Source: Maribacter arenosus (lineage in GTDB: Bacteria > Bacteroidota > Bacteroidia > Flavobacteriales > Flavobacteriaceae). From it: a DNA stretch of 64,000 bases. The stretch lies in the NCBI RefSeq assembly GCF_014610845.1, contig NZ_JABTCG010000006.1, positions 110,386 through 174,385 of the forward strand, in the 5' to 3' direction. Of this stretch, positions 1-8,292 are shown piece after piece. The translations under genes were made by a program, and so were the position numbers. Numbering within the stretch: position 1 is the first letter of the stretch; each line of letters starts with the position of its first letter. Below the pieces are notes generated by a model that did not search any database, had not been told where the DNA came from, and was given only the letters and a program-made list of their open reading frames with translations.

Positions 1-95
1 AACATCCCTTGGTGATACAAGGGGCCGGGGCAGGTGCTGCAGTTACTGCTAGAGGTGTATTTGGAGACATCTTACGAATCGCGGAAAAAGGTTAG
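1..95 (+). CDS. thrA: Aspartokinase / homoserine dehydrogenase, C-terminal end (partial)
   Basis: Only the last 30 codons are present, in the frame that starts at base 3 and stops with TAG at 93-95. The encoded tail contains QGAGAGAAVTARGVFGDILR, which matches the conserved end of the homoserine dehydrogenase domain. The enzyme makes homoserine from aspartate semialdehyde. In this phylum the domain is usually fused behind an aspartokinase, but that part lies outside the window, so the fusion is an inference. The next gene starts two bases after the stop, which implies co-transcription with the sulfhydrylase that uses activated homoserine. Confidence 0.8.
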   Translation, partial: HPLVIQGAGAGAAVTARGVFGDILRIAEKG

Positions 96-97
96 AT

Positions 98-1267
98 ATG
101 GGTAAGAAACATAAATTTGAAACGGAAGCTATCCGAACCCAACTGGAACGTTCACAATTTTTGGAGCACTCAAGTCCGTTATACCTCACTTCCAGTTTCG
201 TATTCGAAGACGCAGAGGATATGCGTGCTTCCTTTGCTGAAGAGAAAGATAGGAATGTATATTCCAGGTATTCCAATCCCAACTCATCAGAATTCATTGA
301 GAAGGTATGTAAAATGGAAGGTGCAGAGGCTGGTTTCGCATTTGCATCGGGTATGGCAGCTGTATTTTCGACCTTTGCGGCCTTGTTGCAGAGTGGCGAC
401 CATATTATTTCCGCAAGAAGTGTTTTTGGCTCTACACATAGTTTGTTCACGAATTTTTTCCCAAAATGGAATATTACCCATAGCTATTTTAAGATTGATG
501 CGTTGGATGAAATTGACCAATTGGTGACCCCTAAAACCAAGATCTTATATGCCGAATCACCCACCAACCCTGGTGTTGATGTTTTGGATTTGGAAGAGTT
601 GGGCAAGATGGCCAAAAAGCATAATTTGATATTGATCATTGATAATTGTTTCGCTTCCCCTTATTTGCAACAACCCATAAAATTAGGGGCGGATTTAGTC
701 ATTCATTCCGGCACAAAATTAATGGATGGGCAAGGAAGGGTACTTGCGGGTATAACCGTTGGGAAGGCCGATCTTATAGATAAGGTTTATCGCTTTTCCC
801 GGATTACCGGACCGTCATTATCGCCCTTTAATGCATGGATATTGTCAAAAAGCCTTGAAACTTTAGCTGTACGGGTGGATAGGCATTGCGAGAATGCCTT
901 AAAGCTAGCACAGTTTTTGGAACAGCATGAGAAGGTCAATTGGGTCAAATATCCATTTTTAAAGTCGCACCCAAAATATAAAGTCGCTAAAAAACAGATG
1001 AAAGCAGGGGGTTGCGTCGTAGCTTTTGAAGTAAAAGGTGGATTGGATGCAGGGCGAAAATTCTTCGATGCCATTCAATTATTGTCATTATCAGCCAACT
1101 TGGGCGATTCACGAAGTATAATAACCCATCCGGCATCAACGACGCATAGCAAACTGTCGATTGCTGAACGAGCGGCGGTAGGTATTACCGATGGTTCTGT
1201 TCGGATCTCCGTAGGATTGGAACATATAGAGGATATTATTGCTGATATTTCACAAGCTCTGGGCTGA
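98..1267 (+). CDS. metZ: O-acylhomoserine sulfhydrylase / cystathionine gamma-synthase family enzyme
   Basis: This is a 389-residue fold-type I PLP enzyme of the Cys/Met metabolism family. The motif HSGTKLMDGQG places the Schiff-base lysine at K207. The conserved ESPTNPG (about 153-159) and a C-terminal arginine segment (GSVRISVGLE) are also present. The family joins activated homoserine to sulfide or cysteine. The neighbouring sulfate-reduction genes deliver sulfide, which favours direct sulfhydrylation (MetZ/MetY type). Cystathionine gamma-synthase activity cannot be excluded from sequence. The ATG is two bases downstream of the homoserine dehydrogenase stop codon, so the pair is probably one operon. 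Length is normal for the family. Confidence 0.88.
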   Translation: MGKKHKFETEAIRTQLERSQFLEHSSPLYLTSSFVFEDAEDMRASFAEEKDRNVYSRYSNPNSSEFIEKVCKMEGAEAGFAFASGMAAVFSTFAALLQSGDHIISARSVFGSTHSLFTNFFPKWNITHSYFKIDALDEIDQLVTPKTKILYAESPTNPGVDVLDLEELGKMAKKHNLILIIDNCFASPYLQQPIKLGADLVIHSGTKLMDGQGRVLAGITVGKADLIDKVYRFSRITGPSLSPFNAWILSKSLETLAVRVDRHCENALKLAQFLEQHEKVNWVKYPFLKSHPKYKVAKKQMKAGGCVVAFEVKGGLDAGRKFFDAIQLLSLSANLGDSRSIITHPASTTHSKLSIAERAAVGITDGSVRISVGLEHIEDIIADISQALG

Positions 1268-1317
1268 GTTTTTGCATTATAGGTAAATGAATCTAAGATT
1301 TTGCATATATTCGTCAC

Positions 1318-1728
1318 ATGCTTTCTAAAAAGACAAAATACGGTCTAAAGGCTTTAAGTTACTTGGCCTCCCAAGATAATAGGCTACCAGTGCAGATTGC
1401 GGAAATTGCCAAGCACGAGAATATATCCCAAAAGTTTTTGGAGAGCATTCTTTTGACCCTGCGTAAATCAGGGCTTTTGGGTTCTAAAAAAGGTAAGGGC
1501 GGAGGGTATTATCTTATAAAAGATCCCGAGGATATTCTAATGACCGATGTAATGCGCATTCTCGAAGGTCCCATTGCCTTGGTCCCTTGTGTGAGTCTTA
1601 ATTTTTATGAACAATGCGAGGATTGCCCAGACGAGGCGACATGTGCTGTGCATAAATTAATGCTTCAAGTTAGGGATAGTGCCTTGACGGTTTATCGAAA
1701 CAATACCTTGGCAGATATTATAAAATAG
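1318..1728 (+). CDS. Rrf2-family transcriptional regulator
   Basis: This 136-residue protein has the Rrf2 winged-helix core: an N-terminal helix-turn-helix around residues 20-55 (IAEIAKHENISQKFLESIL) and a wing with KGKGGGYYL. Four cysteines lie at C91, C100, C103 and C109. The spacing Cx8Cx2Cx5C differs from the Cx5Cx5C of IscR, so cluster binding is possible but unproven. The family includes CymR (cysteine regulator) and IscR/NsrR. It sits between the homoserine sulfhydrylase and the sulfate-reduction genes, so a sulfur or cysteine regulator is the natural reading. Palindromes at 1838, 1919 and 5205 are the proposed targets. The start is the ATG at 1318. Confidence 0.88.
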   Translation: MLSKKTKYGLKALSYLASQDNRLPVQIAEIAKHENISQKFLESILLTLRKSGLLGSKKGKGGGYYLIKDPEDILMTDVMRILEGPIALVPCVSLNFYEQCEDCPDEATCAVHKLMLQVRDSALTVYRNNTLADIIK

Positions 1729-1837
1729 ACCCTTTGCCTGTCGAAAGCAAAAAACTTCACTTAATAACGGAAGAATCATCAAAAATCGTAATTAATGATC
1801 GATTTTTTTTCGAAGAATCGATGAAATATTTATTAAT

Positions 1838-1854
1838 CTACTAAAACAATAGGG
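1838..1854. promoter_or_regulatory. Predicted operator, copy 1 (CTAC-N7-ATAGGG)
   Basis: CTACTAAAACAATAGGG is an imperfect palindrome with a 7-bp centre. It matches the sites at 1919 and 5205 in both arms and in the TAAA centre, and copies 1 and 2 also share a following TAA. It lies about 65 bp upstream of the cysHDN promoter box. Binding by the Rrf2 protein encoded just upstream is an inference. Confidence 0.5.
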
Positions 1855-1904
1855 TAATTCTGATTTTTTATAGGTTTTTAGTATGTTGGTTTCATATATA
1901 ATTC

Positions 1905-1912
1905 TAAATTTG
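1905..1912 (+). promoter_or_regulatory. Promoter -7 box TAAATTTG for the DUF2061-cysHDN unit
   Basis: TAAATTTG is a perfect match to the Bacteroidota -7 consensus TAnnTTTG and is followed by C, as is common. The upstream TTG at 1886 is only 16 bp away, so the -33 element is weak or absent. Transcription would start near 1917-1920, inside operator copy 2. Confidence 0.55.
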
Positions 1913-1918
1913 CATACT

Positions 1919-1935
1919 CTATTAAATCGATAGGG
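1919..1935. promoter_or_regulatory. Predicted operator, copy 2 (CTAT-N7-ATAGGG)
   Basis: CTATTAAATCGATAGGG repeats the palindrome seen at 1838 and 5205. It covers the expected start site of the TAAATTTG promoter at 1905, the usual position for a repressor. Assignment to the nearby Rrf2 regulator is an inference from proximity and repetition. Confidence 0.55.
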
Positions 1936-1953
1936 TAAAAAAATTAGAATAAC

Positions 1954-2220
1954 ATGATTGCAGATCGATTGATTTTAAATAAAAAAACCGTTAGCAGGGA
2001 TTTCGATACCGACAGAAAATCGGAAAGACCAATTCGAAGTATAGCAAAGGCCTTTAGTTGGAGGGTCGTTGGTACATTGGACACCTTGTTGATATCCTAT
2101 CTTTTGACAGGTAAAATAACCTTGGCCGCTTCGATTGCATCAATCGATTTTTTAACTAAGATGGTATTATACTTTTTTCATGAAAGGATATGGAATCTTG
2201 TTCATTGGGGAAAAAAGTAA
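1954..2220 (+). CDS. DUF2061 small membrane protein
   Basis: This 88-residue protein matches the DUF2061 pattern: SIAKAFSWRVVGTLDT followed by two hydrophobic stretches (about residues 40-58 and 62-78) and a C-terminal HERIWN. The function of DUF2061 is unknown. In Bacteroidota it is often found beside sulfate-assimilation genes. It is the first gene behind the predicted operator and promoter, 25 bp before cysH, so it is almost certainly in the cys operon. A role in sulfate handling at the membrane is only a guess from context. Confidence 0.8.
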   Translation: MIADRLILNKKTVSRDFDTDRKSERPIRSIAKAFSWRVVGTLDTLLISYLLTGKITLAASIASIDFLTKMVLYFFHERIWNLVHWGKK

Positions 2221-2245
2221 CCCATCAATCGTAAATACTTGAACT

Positions 2246-2869
2246 ATGGGTTTTACCGAGGATTATATTAAAAAGTTAAATATACAATTTAAGGGGATTT
2301 CACCTGAGGAAATTATTTCTTGGGCCATCAAGCATGGCAAGAATCCTGTGGTTACCACGAATTTCAGACCCTATGAGGTGGCCATCCTCAATGCGGTAAC
2401 CCAGGTGAAAAAGAACATTCCTGTAGTTTGGTGCGATACTGGGTACAATACGCCCCAAACCTATGCCCATGCCGAGAAATTAATAGCAACATTAGATTTG
2501 AACATCAGGTTATATGTTCCTAAGCAGACCGCGGCACATAGAGATGTGGTTATGGGGATTCCTAGAGTTGACGATCCAAGACATGCCAAGTTTACCGAAC
2601 AAGTTAAACTGGAACCTTTTAAAAGGGCGATGACCGAGATACAACCCGATATATGGTTTACCAATTTAAGAAAAGGCCAAACAGCACATAGGGACACATT
2701 GGACATTCTAAGCCTTAGTAAGGATGGGGTGTTAAAGGTGAGTCCGTTCTATCACTGGAGTGATGGCCAATTGGATGCGTATCTCGAAGAAAGAAACTTA
2801 CCTAACGAACATATTTATTTTGACCCCACAAAAGTGCTTGAAAACCGCGAGTGTGGCTTACATATTTAA
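2246..2869 (+). CDS. cysH: Phosphoadenylyl-sulfate (PAPS) reductase family protein
   Basis: This 207-residue adenylyl-sulfate reductase reduces activated sulfate to sulfite. It carries the family C-terminal RECGLH motif with the redox cysteine at C204. The only other cysteine, in VVWCDTGYN, is not part of a cluster motif. The CC...CxxC iron-sulfur ligands of bacterial APS reductases are absent, so by family rule it should use PAPS with thioredoxin or glutaredoxin. However, no APS kinase (cysC) is present in the window. It lies between DUF2061 and cysD in the same operon, and the predicted upstream operators would control it. Confidence 0.88.
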   Translation: MGFTEDYIKKLNIQFKGISPEEIISWAIKHGKNPVVTTNFRPYEVAILNAVTQVKKNIPVVWCDTGYNTPQTYAHAEKLIATLDLNIRLYVPKQTAAHRDVVMGIPRVDDPRHAKFTEQVKLEPFKRAMTEIQPDIWFTNLRKGQTAHRDTLDILSLSKDGVLKVSPFYHWSDGQLDAYLEERNLPNEHIYFDPTKVLENRECGLHI

Positions 2870-2893
2870 TTATACCTTTAAAGTAGTTCATTG

Positions 2894-3793
2894 ATGAAAG
2901 ACACATCACATATCAACCCTTTGGAAAATGAAGCCATTTACATTATTCGTGAAGTGGCCGCACAATTTGAAAAACCGGTTTTGTTGTTTTCCGGAGGAAA
3001 GGATTCGATTACCTTGGTGCGATTGGCACAAAAAGCATTCTATCCTGCAAAAATCCCATTTCCTTTAATGCATATCGACACGGGGCATAATTTTCCTGAA
3101 ACGATTGAATTTCGTGATAGGTTGGTTGAAGAACTTGGGTTGGAACTGATTGTAAGAAATGTCCAGGATACCATTGACCAAGGAAAGGTAAAGGAAGAGA
3201 CAGGTCGCTATTCAAGTAGAAATGCCTTGCAGACCACAACACTTTTGGATGCTATTGAAGAATTTAAATTCGATGCCTGTATAGGTGGGGCAAGACGAGA
3301 TGAGGAAAAGGCCAGGGCCAAGGAACGAATTTTTTCGGTCCGTGATGATTTTGGGCAATGGGATGAGAAAAACCAGAGGCCGGAATTATTCGACATGTTG
3401 AATGGGCAGATCGATTTAGGACAAAACGTGAGGGTCTTTCCTATTTCCAATTGGACAGAATTGGATGTGTGGTCCTATATCGAAAAAGAAAATATTGAAA
3501 TTCCATCCATTTATTTCGCACATAAAAGAAAGGTTTTCTTAAGGGATGGCTTGATTTGGTCGCATTCCGATTACGTATACCAAGAAAAGGATGAGGAAGT
3601 GTTGGAAGAATTGGTCAGGTTTAGAACCGTGGGAGATATGAGTTGTACGGCTGCTGTATTTTCAGAAGCCACGGATATAGCTAGTGTCGTCCAGGAAATA
3701 AGGGAATCCACGATTTCTGAAAGAGGGGCACGGATCGACGATAAACGGTCTGAGGCGGCCATGGAAAAAAGAAAACAACAAGGGTATTTTTAA
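2894..3793 (+). CDS. cysD: Sulfate adenylyltransferase subunit 2
   Basis: This is a 299-residue PP-loop ATP pyrophosphatase, the catalytic subunit of ATP sulfurylase. The SGGKDS loop occupies residues 33-38. The conserved GGARRDEEKARAKER segment and the C-terminal SERGARIDD region are typical of CysD. Length matches the family. A TTG immediately upstream (2891) is in frame, but the ATG at 2894 is preferred. It follows cysH by 24 bp and pairs with the GTPase subunit cysN downstream. Together they make adenosine 5'-phosphosulfate. Confidence 0.95.
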   Translation: MKDTSHINPLENEAIYIIREVAAQFEKPVLLFSGGKDSITLVRLAQKAFYPAKIPFPLMHIDTGHNFPETIEFRDRLVEELGLELIVRNVQDTIDQGKVKEETGRYSSRNALQTTTLLDAIEEFKFDACIGGARRDEEKARAKERIFSVRDDFGQWDEKNQRPELFDMLNGQIDLGQNVRVFPISNWTELDVWSYIEKENIEIPSIYFAHKRKVFLRDGLIWSHSDYVYQEKDEEVLEELVRFRTVGDMSCTAAVFSEATDIASVVQEIRESTISERGARIDDKRSEAAMEKRKQQGYF

Positions 3794-3898
3794 ATTTTCC
3801 TTCGAAAATTCAGCTATTGGCTTATGGCCGTTAGCTCAAGAAAATAATCAATTAAATATGGCCAAAGGCACATTGCGAATGGCCAACAACTAAATAGG

Positions 3899-5146
3899 AT
3901 GGAAGTATTAAAAATAGCAACGGCGGGAAGCGTCGATGATGGTAAAAGCACCTTGATCGGCAGAATTCTTTACGATACTAAATCGTTGACTACCGACAAG
4001 TTGGAAGCCATTGAAAAAACCAGTAAGCAAAAAGGATATGATTATCTGGACTTCTCTCTGGCTACAGATGGACTGGTTGCCGAAAGGGAGCAGGGAATCA
4101 CGATCGATGTGGCCCATATCTACTTTTCTACCCCCAACAAGAGCTATATCATAGCTGATACCCCGGGCCATGTGGAGTATACCCGGAATATGGTAACAGG
4201 GGCTTCCACTTCCCAAGCGGCAATAGTTTTGATAGATGCAAGAAAAGGGGTCATTGAACAGACCAACCGTCATTTTTTTATCAATAATTTGTTGCGGATC
4301 AAGGATGTAATCGTAGCCATAAACAAAATGGATCTAGTCGATTATTCCGAGGCAACCTATAATGCCATTAAAGCCGATTTTGAATCATTGATGGGCAAGC
4401 GGGATTATAAAGGGCAGAACATCACATTTATCCCGGTAAGTGCTCTCAAAGGGGACAATGTGGTCCATAAATCCAACAATACCCCATGGTATAAGGGAGA
4501 GGCGCTTTTGGAACATTTAGAACATTTAGATAGAAAAGATATATTCAATACAGGTACCCCTAGATTTCCGGTACAATATGTTATTCGGCCCAAGACCGAG
4601 GAATTCCATGATTTTCGAGGCTTTGCAGGGAAAGTATATGGGGGCGAATTAAGTGTTGGTGATGAAGTCCTGGCATTACCGTCTAAAACCAAATCCAAAA
4701 TAAAGGAAATCTATTTTTACGATAAAAAGTACCAAACAGCATCAAGACGCTCATCGGTTACCATTACCCTTGAGGACGAAATAAATGTGAGTAGGGGGGA
4801 TATGCTGGTTAAGGTAGGGGATTTACCTAAAATCGATAAACAGTTTACAGCCACCATTTCTTGGATGGATGCCAAAACCATGAATACGGGAAATAAATAT
4901 GTCTTGCAACATGGTGTGAATAAGGTCTTGGCCAAAGTAGATAACATTCATCATCGAATAAATCCTGATTATTCAGGTATCGAGGAAGATGTCGATGCCT
5001 TGAAAATCAATGATATTGCCCAAGTATCGTTTAAATTGAACAAACCCATTTATTTTGATTCGTTCAAGGACCACCGTACCAATGGCTCTTTTATTTTAAT
5101 AGATACACAATCGAACAATACGGTAGGGGCAGGTTTTATAAACTGA
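3899..5146 (+). CDS. cysN: Sulfate adenylyltransferase subunit 1 (GTPase)
   Basis: This 415-residue translation-factor-like GTPase drives APS synthesis by CysD. The P-loop GSVDDGKS is at residues 10-17, followed by DTPGHVEY (G3) and NKMD (G4), then beta-barrel domains II and III. The C-terminus stops after the EF-Tu-like barrels, so there is no fused APS kinase (CysC) domain of the kind found in NodQ. The 105-bp gap from cysD contains short repeated words (GGCTTATGGCC, GAATGGCC) but no convincing promoter. Co-transcription with cysD is likely. Confidence 0.95.
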   Translation: MEVLKIATAGSVDDGKSTLIGRILYDTKSLTTDKLEAIEKTSKQKGYDYLDFSLATDGLVAEREQGITIDVAHIYFSTPNKSYIIADTPGHVEYTRNMVTGASTSQAAIVLIDARKGVIEQTNRHFFINNLLRIKDVIVAINKMDLVDYSEATYNAIKADFESLMGKRDYKGQNITFIPVSALKGDNVVHKSNNTPWYKGEALLEHLEHLDRKDIFNTGTPRFPVQYVIRPKTEEFHDFRGFAGKVYGGELSVGDEVLALPSKTKSKIKEIYFYDKKYQTASRRSSVTITLEDEINVSRGDMLVKVGDLPKIDKQFTATISWMDAKTMNTGNKYVLQHGVNKVLAKVDNIHHRINPDYSGIEEDVDALKINDIAQVSFKLNKPIYFDSFKDHRTNGSFILIDTQSNNTVGAGFIN

Positions 5147-5204
5147 TTTGTTGGTAGTAATCCTATAATGGGCCAAAATCCATAATATAATATTGACATA
5201 ATTA

Positions 5205-5222
5205 CCTATTAAAACTATAGGG
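5205..5222. promoter_or_regulatory. Predicted operator, copy 3 (CCTAT-N7-ATAGG)
   Basis: CCTATTAAAACTATAGGG is the most symmetrical of the three copies, with perfect CCTAT/ATAGG arms around a 7-bp centre. It lies about 60 bp before the sulfite reductase gene and just downstream of TTGACAT. Its presence before a second sulfur-assimilation unit strengthens the case for a shared regulator. Confidence 0.55.
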
Positions 5223-5283
5223 AAAATAGATTAATAAAGTCCGGCGTTACGTTAAAATTAGAATATTCAATTAAAGAAAAGAT

Positions 5284-7374
5284 ATGCGAAGTTTTAGAAC
5301 AGAAATAGAAAATCCGATAGTAGAAAAGGATATTATAGAATTGGAGGCCAAAATCCGTCAGTTCAAGGAGGGCAAAATCGATGAGGAGAAATTCAGGAGT
5401 CTTCGTTTGGCGCGTGGTGTTTATGGGCAACGCCAATTCGGCGTACAAATGATTCGCATCAAATTACCTTATGGAAAAGTGACCACCAATCAACTTCGTA
5501 GGATTTGTGATGTTTCGGATGAATATTCTACCGGGCGTTTGCATATAACCACACGTCAGGATATACAAATACATTATGTTGATTTGGATAGAACGCCTGA
5601 GCTTTGGGCCCAATTGGAAAAGGATGAGGTAACTTTGCGTGAAGCATGTGGCAACACTATAAGGAATGTGACCGCAAGTGAAACGGCCGGAATCGATGTC
5701 GACGAACCCTTTGACGTTTCCCCTTATGCCCATGCGCTTTTTCGGTATTTTTTGCGTAATCCTATTAGTCAGGAAATGGGTAGAAAATTCAAGGTATCCT
5801 TTTCATCCAGTGATATCGACACCGGATTATCCTATATGCATGACCTTGGTTTTATAGCTAAAATTGAAAACGGGATTAAGGGCTTCAAGGTAATGCTCGG
5901 GGGTGGTTTAGGATCCCAACCTAGACATGCGGATGTGTTGTTCCCTTTTCTACCAACCCATAAGATAATTCCGATGATGGACGGTGTTATCCGTGTTTTC
6001 GATCGGTATGGGGAACGTAAAAGTAGGGCAAGGGCGAGATTGAAATTTTTGCTTAAAGACATCGGCTTGGATGGATTTAAAAAATTATTGGAAGAAGAAC
6101 AGAAGGCCGTTCCTATTTCGACCTTTCCCATTGATGCCGATGCCTATCCAAAACCCACTATTTCAAGTAGCGATGTGCCCGAAGTTGAAATTGCGGACCA
6201 AATGGCCTTTGAGGCCTGGAAAGCGACCAGCTTGGTACCTCAAAAACAAGAGGGTTTTGTCGCTATAGGTATCAAAGTATTGTTGGGCGATTTTTATACC
6301 GATAAAGCCCGATTGTTGGCGGCATTGGTCGAAAAATATGCAGCTGGGGAAATACGTTTGTCCCTTCGACAGAACATCTTGATACCTTATGTACGTGAAG
6401 AATCGGTTCCATTTTTTTATAACGAACTATCCAAACTTGGGTTTGCACATATCGGGTATAACAAAGCGATTGATATAACCTCTTGCCCTGGCACGGACAC
6501 CTGTAATCTCGGGATTGCCAGTAGTACGGGGATCGCACGTGAATTGGAAAGGGTGATCAAAGCGGAATACCCACAATATATCAACAACCCGGATGTGCTT
6601 ATAAAAATAAGTGGCTGCATGAATGCCTGCGGACAGCATAATATGGCCAACATAGGTTTCCAGGGAATGTCTATTAAAACCAAGAATAAACTTGTGGCCC
6701 CGGCATTACAAGTTTTATTGGGTGGAGGGAATTTAGGAAATGGCAGTGGAAAATTTGCCGATAAAGTGGTGAAGATACCCAGTAAAAGGGGGCCTGAGGC
6801 TTTGCGTTTGATTTTAGATGATTTTGAGTCAAATGGCAAAGGATCTTCCTATGTCACCTATTATGAGGAAAAGGGAGAACCCTATTTTTATGAGCTTCTA
6901 AAGCCTTTGGCCGCTGTTGACAATCTAACTCCTGACGATTTTATCGACTGGGAATCCGAGGAGAGATACCAAACGGCTATAGGTATTGGGGAGTGCGCAG
7001 GGGTAGTAATCGATCTAGTGGCGACATTGCTCTATGAAAGCGAGGAGAAAATACTTAATGCCATCTCTACCATTCATGAAGAAAAATGGGCGGCAAGTAT
7101 CTACCATTCATATTCGGCAATGATAAATGCCGCAAAAGCCCTATTGACTGCTGAAAAAACAAAGACAAATACTCATTCCAGTATTATCACGGATTTTGAT
7201 GAGGTTTTTATTGCATCAAATAAAATTGAGCTAGGACAGGGTTTTGCCGATATAGTTTTACAGATCAAAAATAATGAGCCCACCCCGGAATTCGCAAAAC
7301 GGTATTTAAAAGATGCCCAGGAATTCCTTGAAAGTGTTGAGACATATAGAAAAATGGATTTGATAAATGTATAG
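5284..7374 (+). CDS. Assimilatory nitrite/sulfite reductase with C-terminal HEPN-like domain
   Basis: This 696-residue protein begins with the two-repeat siroheme/4Fe-4S reductase fold (about residues 1-550). The cluster and siroheme cysteines C401, C407, C445 and C449 are in TSCPGTDTC and SGCMNAC, the classical Cx5C...Cx3C arrangement. Siroheme genes follow and cysDNH precede, so sulfite reduction to sulfide is the likely role. Electron supply from ferredoxin or a flavoprotein is unknown. Residues about 560-690 form an all-helical tail (RYQTAIGIGEC...YHSYSAMINAAKALL) that resembles HEPN domains and is absent from standard CysI or Sir. The gene is preceded by a predicted operator at 5205 and overlaps the next gene by 8 bp. 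Confidence 0.88.
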   Translation: MRSFRTEIENPIVEKDIIELEAKIRQFKEGKIDEEKFRSLRLARGVYGQRQFGVQMIRIKLPYGKVTTNQLRRICDVSDEYSTGRLHITTRQDIQIHYVDLDRTPELWAQLEKDEVTLREACGNTIRNVTASETAGIDVDEPFDVSPYAHALFRYFLRNPISQEMGRKFKVSFSSSDIDTGLSYMHDLGFIAKIENGIKGFKVMLGGGLGSQPRHADVLFPFLPTHKIIPMMDGVIRVFDRYGERKSRARARLKFLLKDIGLDGFKKLLEEEQKAVPISTFPIDADAYPKPTISSSDVPEVEIADQMAFEAWKATSLVPQKQEGFVAIGIKVLLGDFYTDKARLLAALVEKYAAGEIRLSLRQNILIPYVREESVPFFYNELSKLGFAHIGYNKAIDITSCPGTDTCNLGIASSTGIARELERVIKAEYPQYINNPDVLIKISGCMNACGQHNMANIGFQGMSIKTKNKLVAPALQVLLGGGNLGNGSGKFADKVVKIPSKRGPEALRLILDDFESNGKGSSYVTYYEEKGEPYFYELLKPLAAVDNLTPDDFIDWESEERYQTAIGIGECAGVVIDLVATLLYESEEKILNAISTIHEEKWAASIYHSYSAMINAAKALLTAEKTKTNTHSSIITDFDEVFIASNKIELGQGFADIVLQIKNNEPTPEFAKRYLKDAQEFLESVETYRKMDLINV

Positions 7375-8197
7375 AAAACCTAAATTAACCTTAGTTGGCG
7401 CCGGACCTGGTGATATGGAATTGATTACCGTAAAGGGGGTCAAGGCTTTGGCCAATGCCGATGTAGTTCTTTATGACGCTTTGGTTGAAGATACCTTATT
7501 GGACTATGCCCCCAATGCGGAGCACATTTTCGTAGGGAAACGTAGAGGGTGTTATGCCTATCAACAAGATCAGATCAATGAGCTGATCGTGAGTAGGGCC
7601 TTTAGTCATGGGCATGTAGTCCGTTTAAAAGGAGGTGACCCCTTTGTGTTTGGGCGAGGTGCCGAAGAAATGGACTATGCTGCAGCCCACGGTTTGGAAG
7701 TCAACTTGGTTCCTGGTATTTCATCGGCGGTTTCCGTACCTGCTACCCAATATATTCCAGTGACGAAAAGAGGGATTGCCGAAAGTTTTTGGGTAATTAC
7801 AGGCACGACCAAGGAACATAAACTATCTAAGGATGTCCATTTGGCGGCAAAGTCAAATGCCACCGTAGTCATTCTTATGGGAATGGGAAAATTACCGGCG
7901 ATTGTTGCTCTTTTTAAAAAAGAAGGAAAAGCCGAAACGGCAATAGCGATTATTGAAAATGGCACCCGGGAAAATGAAAAAGTTGGGATAGGTACCGTAG
8001 CTTCCATTGAAAAAGTAGTCAAAAAGAAGCAATTGAAAAATCCGGCCATCATCATCATTGGCGATGTGGTAAAACACCGGGAAAGGATTCTAGACCTAAC
8101 CGGTCACCAAGAAAAAGGCCTGCAAGACGATGAACTGAGGATGCCCAATTTTGTTAACAAATCTATATTGACCACCAGCTTTTTTCAGGCAAGGTAG
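7367..8197 (+). CDS. cobA: Uroporphyrinogen-III C-methyltransferase
   Basis: This 276-residue SAM-dependent methyltransferase converts uroporphyrinogen III to precorrin-2, the first committed step to siroheme. The N-terminal GAGPGD (11-16) and LKGGDPFVFGRG motifs are diagnostic of SUMT/CobA. The ATG overlaps the end of the sulfite reductase gene by 8 bp, so translation is coupled. This fits the need for siroheme in that enzyme. About 20 C-terminal residues beyond the core look unstructured. Confidence 0.93.
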   Translation: MYRKPKLTLVGAGPGDMELITVKGVKALANADVVLYDALVEDTLLDYAPNAEHIFVGKRRGCYAYQQDQINELIVSRAFSHGHVVRLKGGDPFVFGRGAEEMDYAAAHGLEVNLVPGISSAVSVPATQYIPVTKRGIAESFWVITGTTKEHKLSKDVHLAAKSNATVVILMGMGKLPAIVALFKKEGKAETAIAIIENGTRENEKVGIGTVASIEKVVKKKQLKNPAIIIIGDVVKHRERILDLTGHQEKGLQDDELRMPNFVNKSILTTSFFQAR

Positions 8198-8292
8198 TCG
8201 AAACAAAAGGAGCCTACCCTTTCTGCAAGGGGTTGCCAACAAAGGAGGCGAGGCCACCTTATAGGTCTTAACCAATTAGTCAAATCATTAAA

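Noticed and set aside
1276..1286. ATTATAGGTAA before the Rrf2 gene as an autoregulatory operator
   Set aside because: It matches only one arm of the CCTAT-N7-ATAGG palindrome and lacks one G. The other arm is not present at the right distance.
3859..3894. Tiny ORF MAKGTLRMANN between cysD and cysN
   Set aside because: Only 11 codons, no conserved composition, and it lies in a stretch of repeated GGCC-containing words. No support beyond an ATG and a stop.
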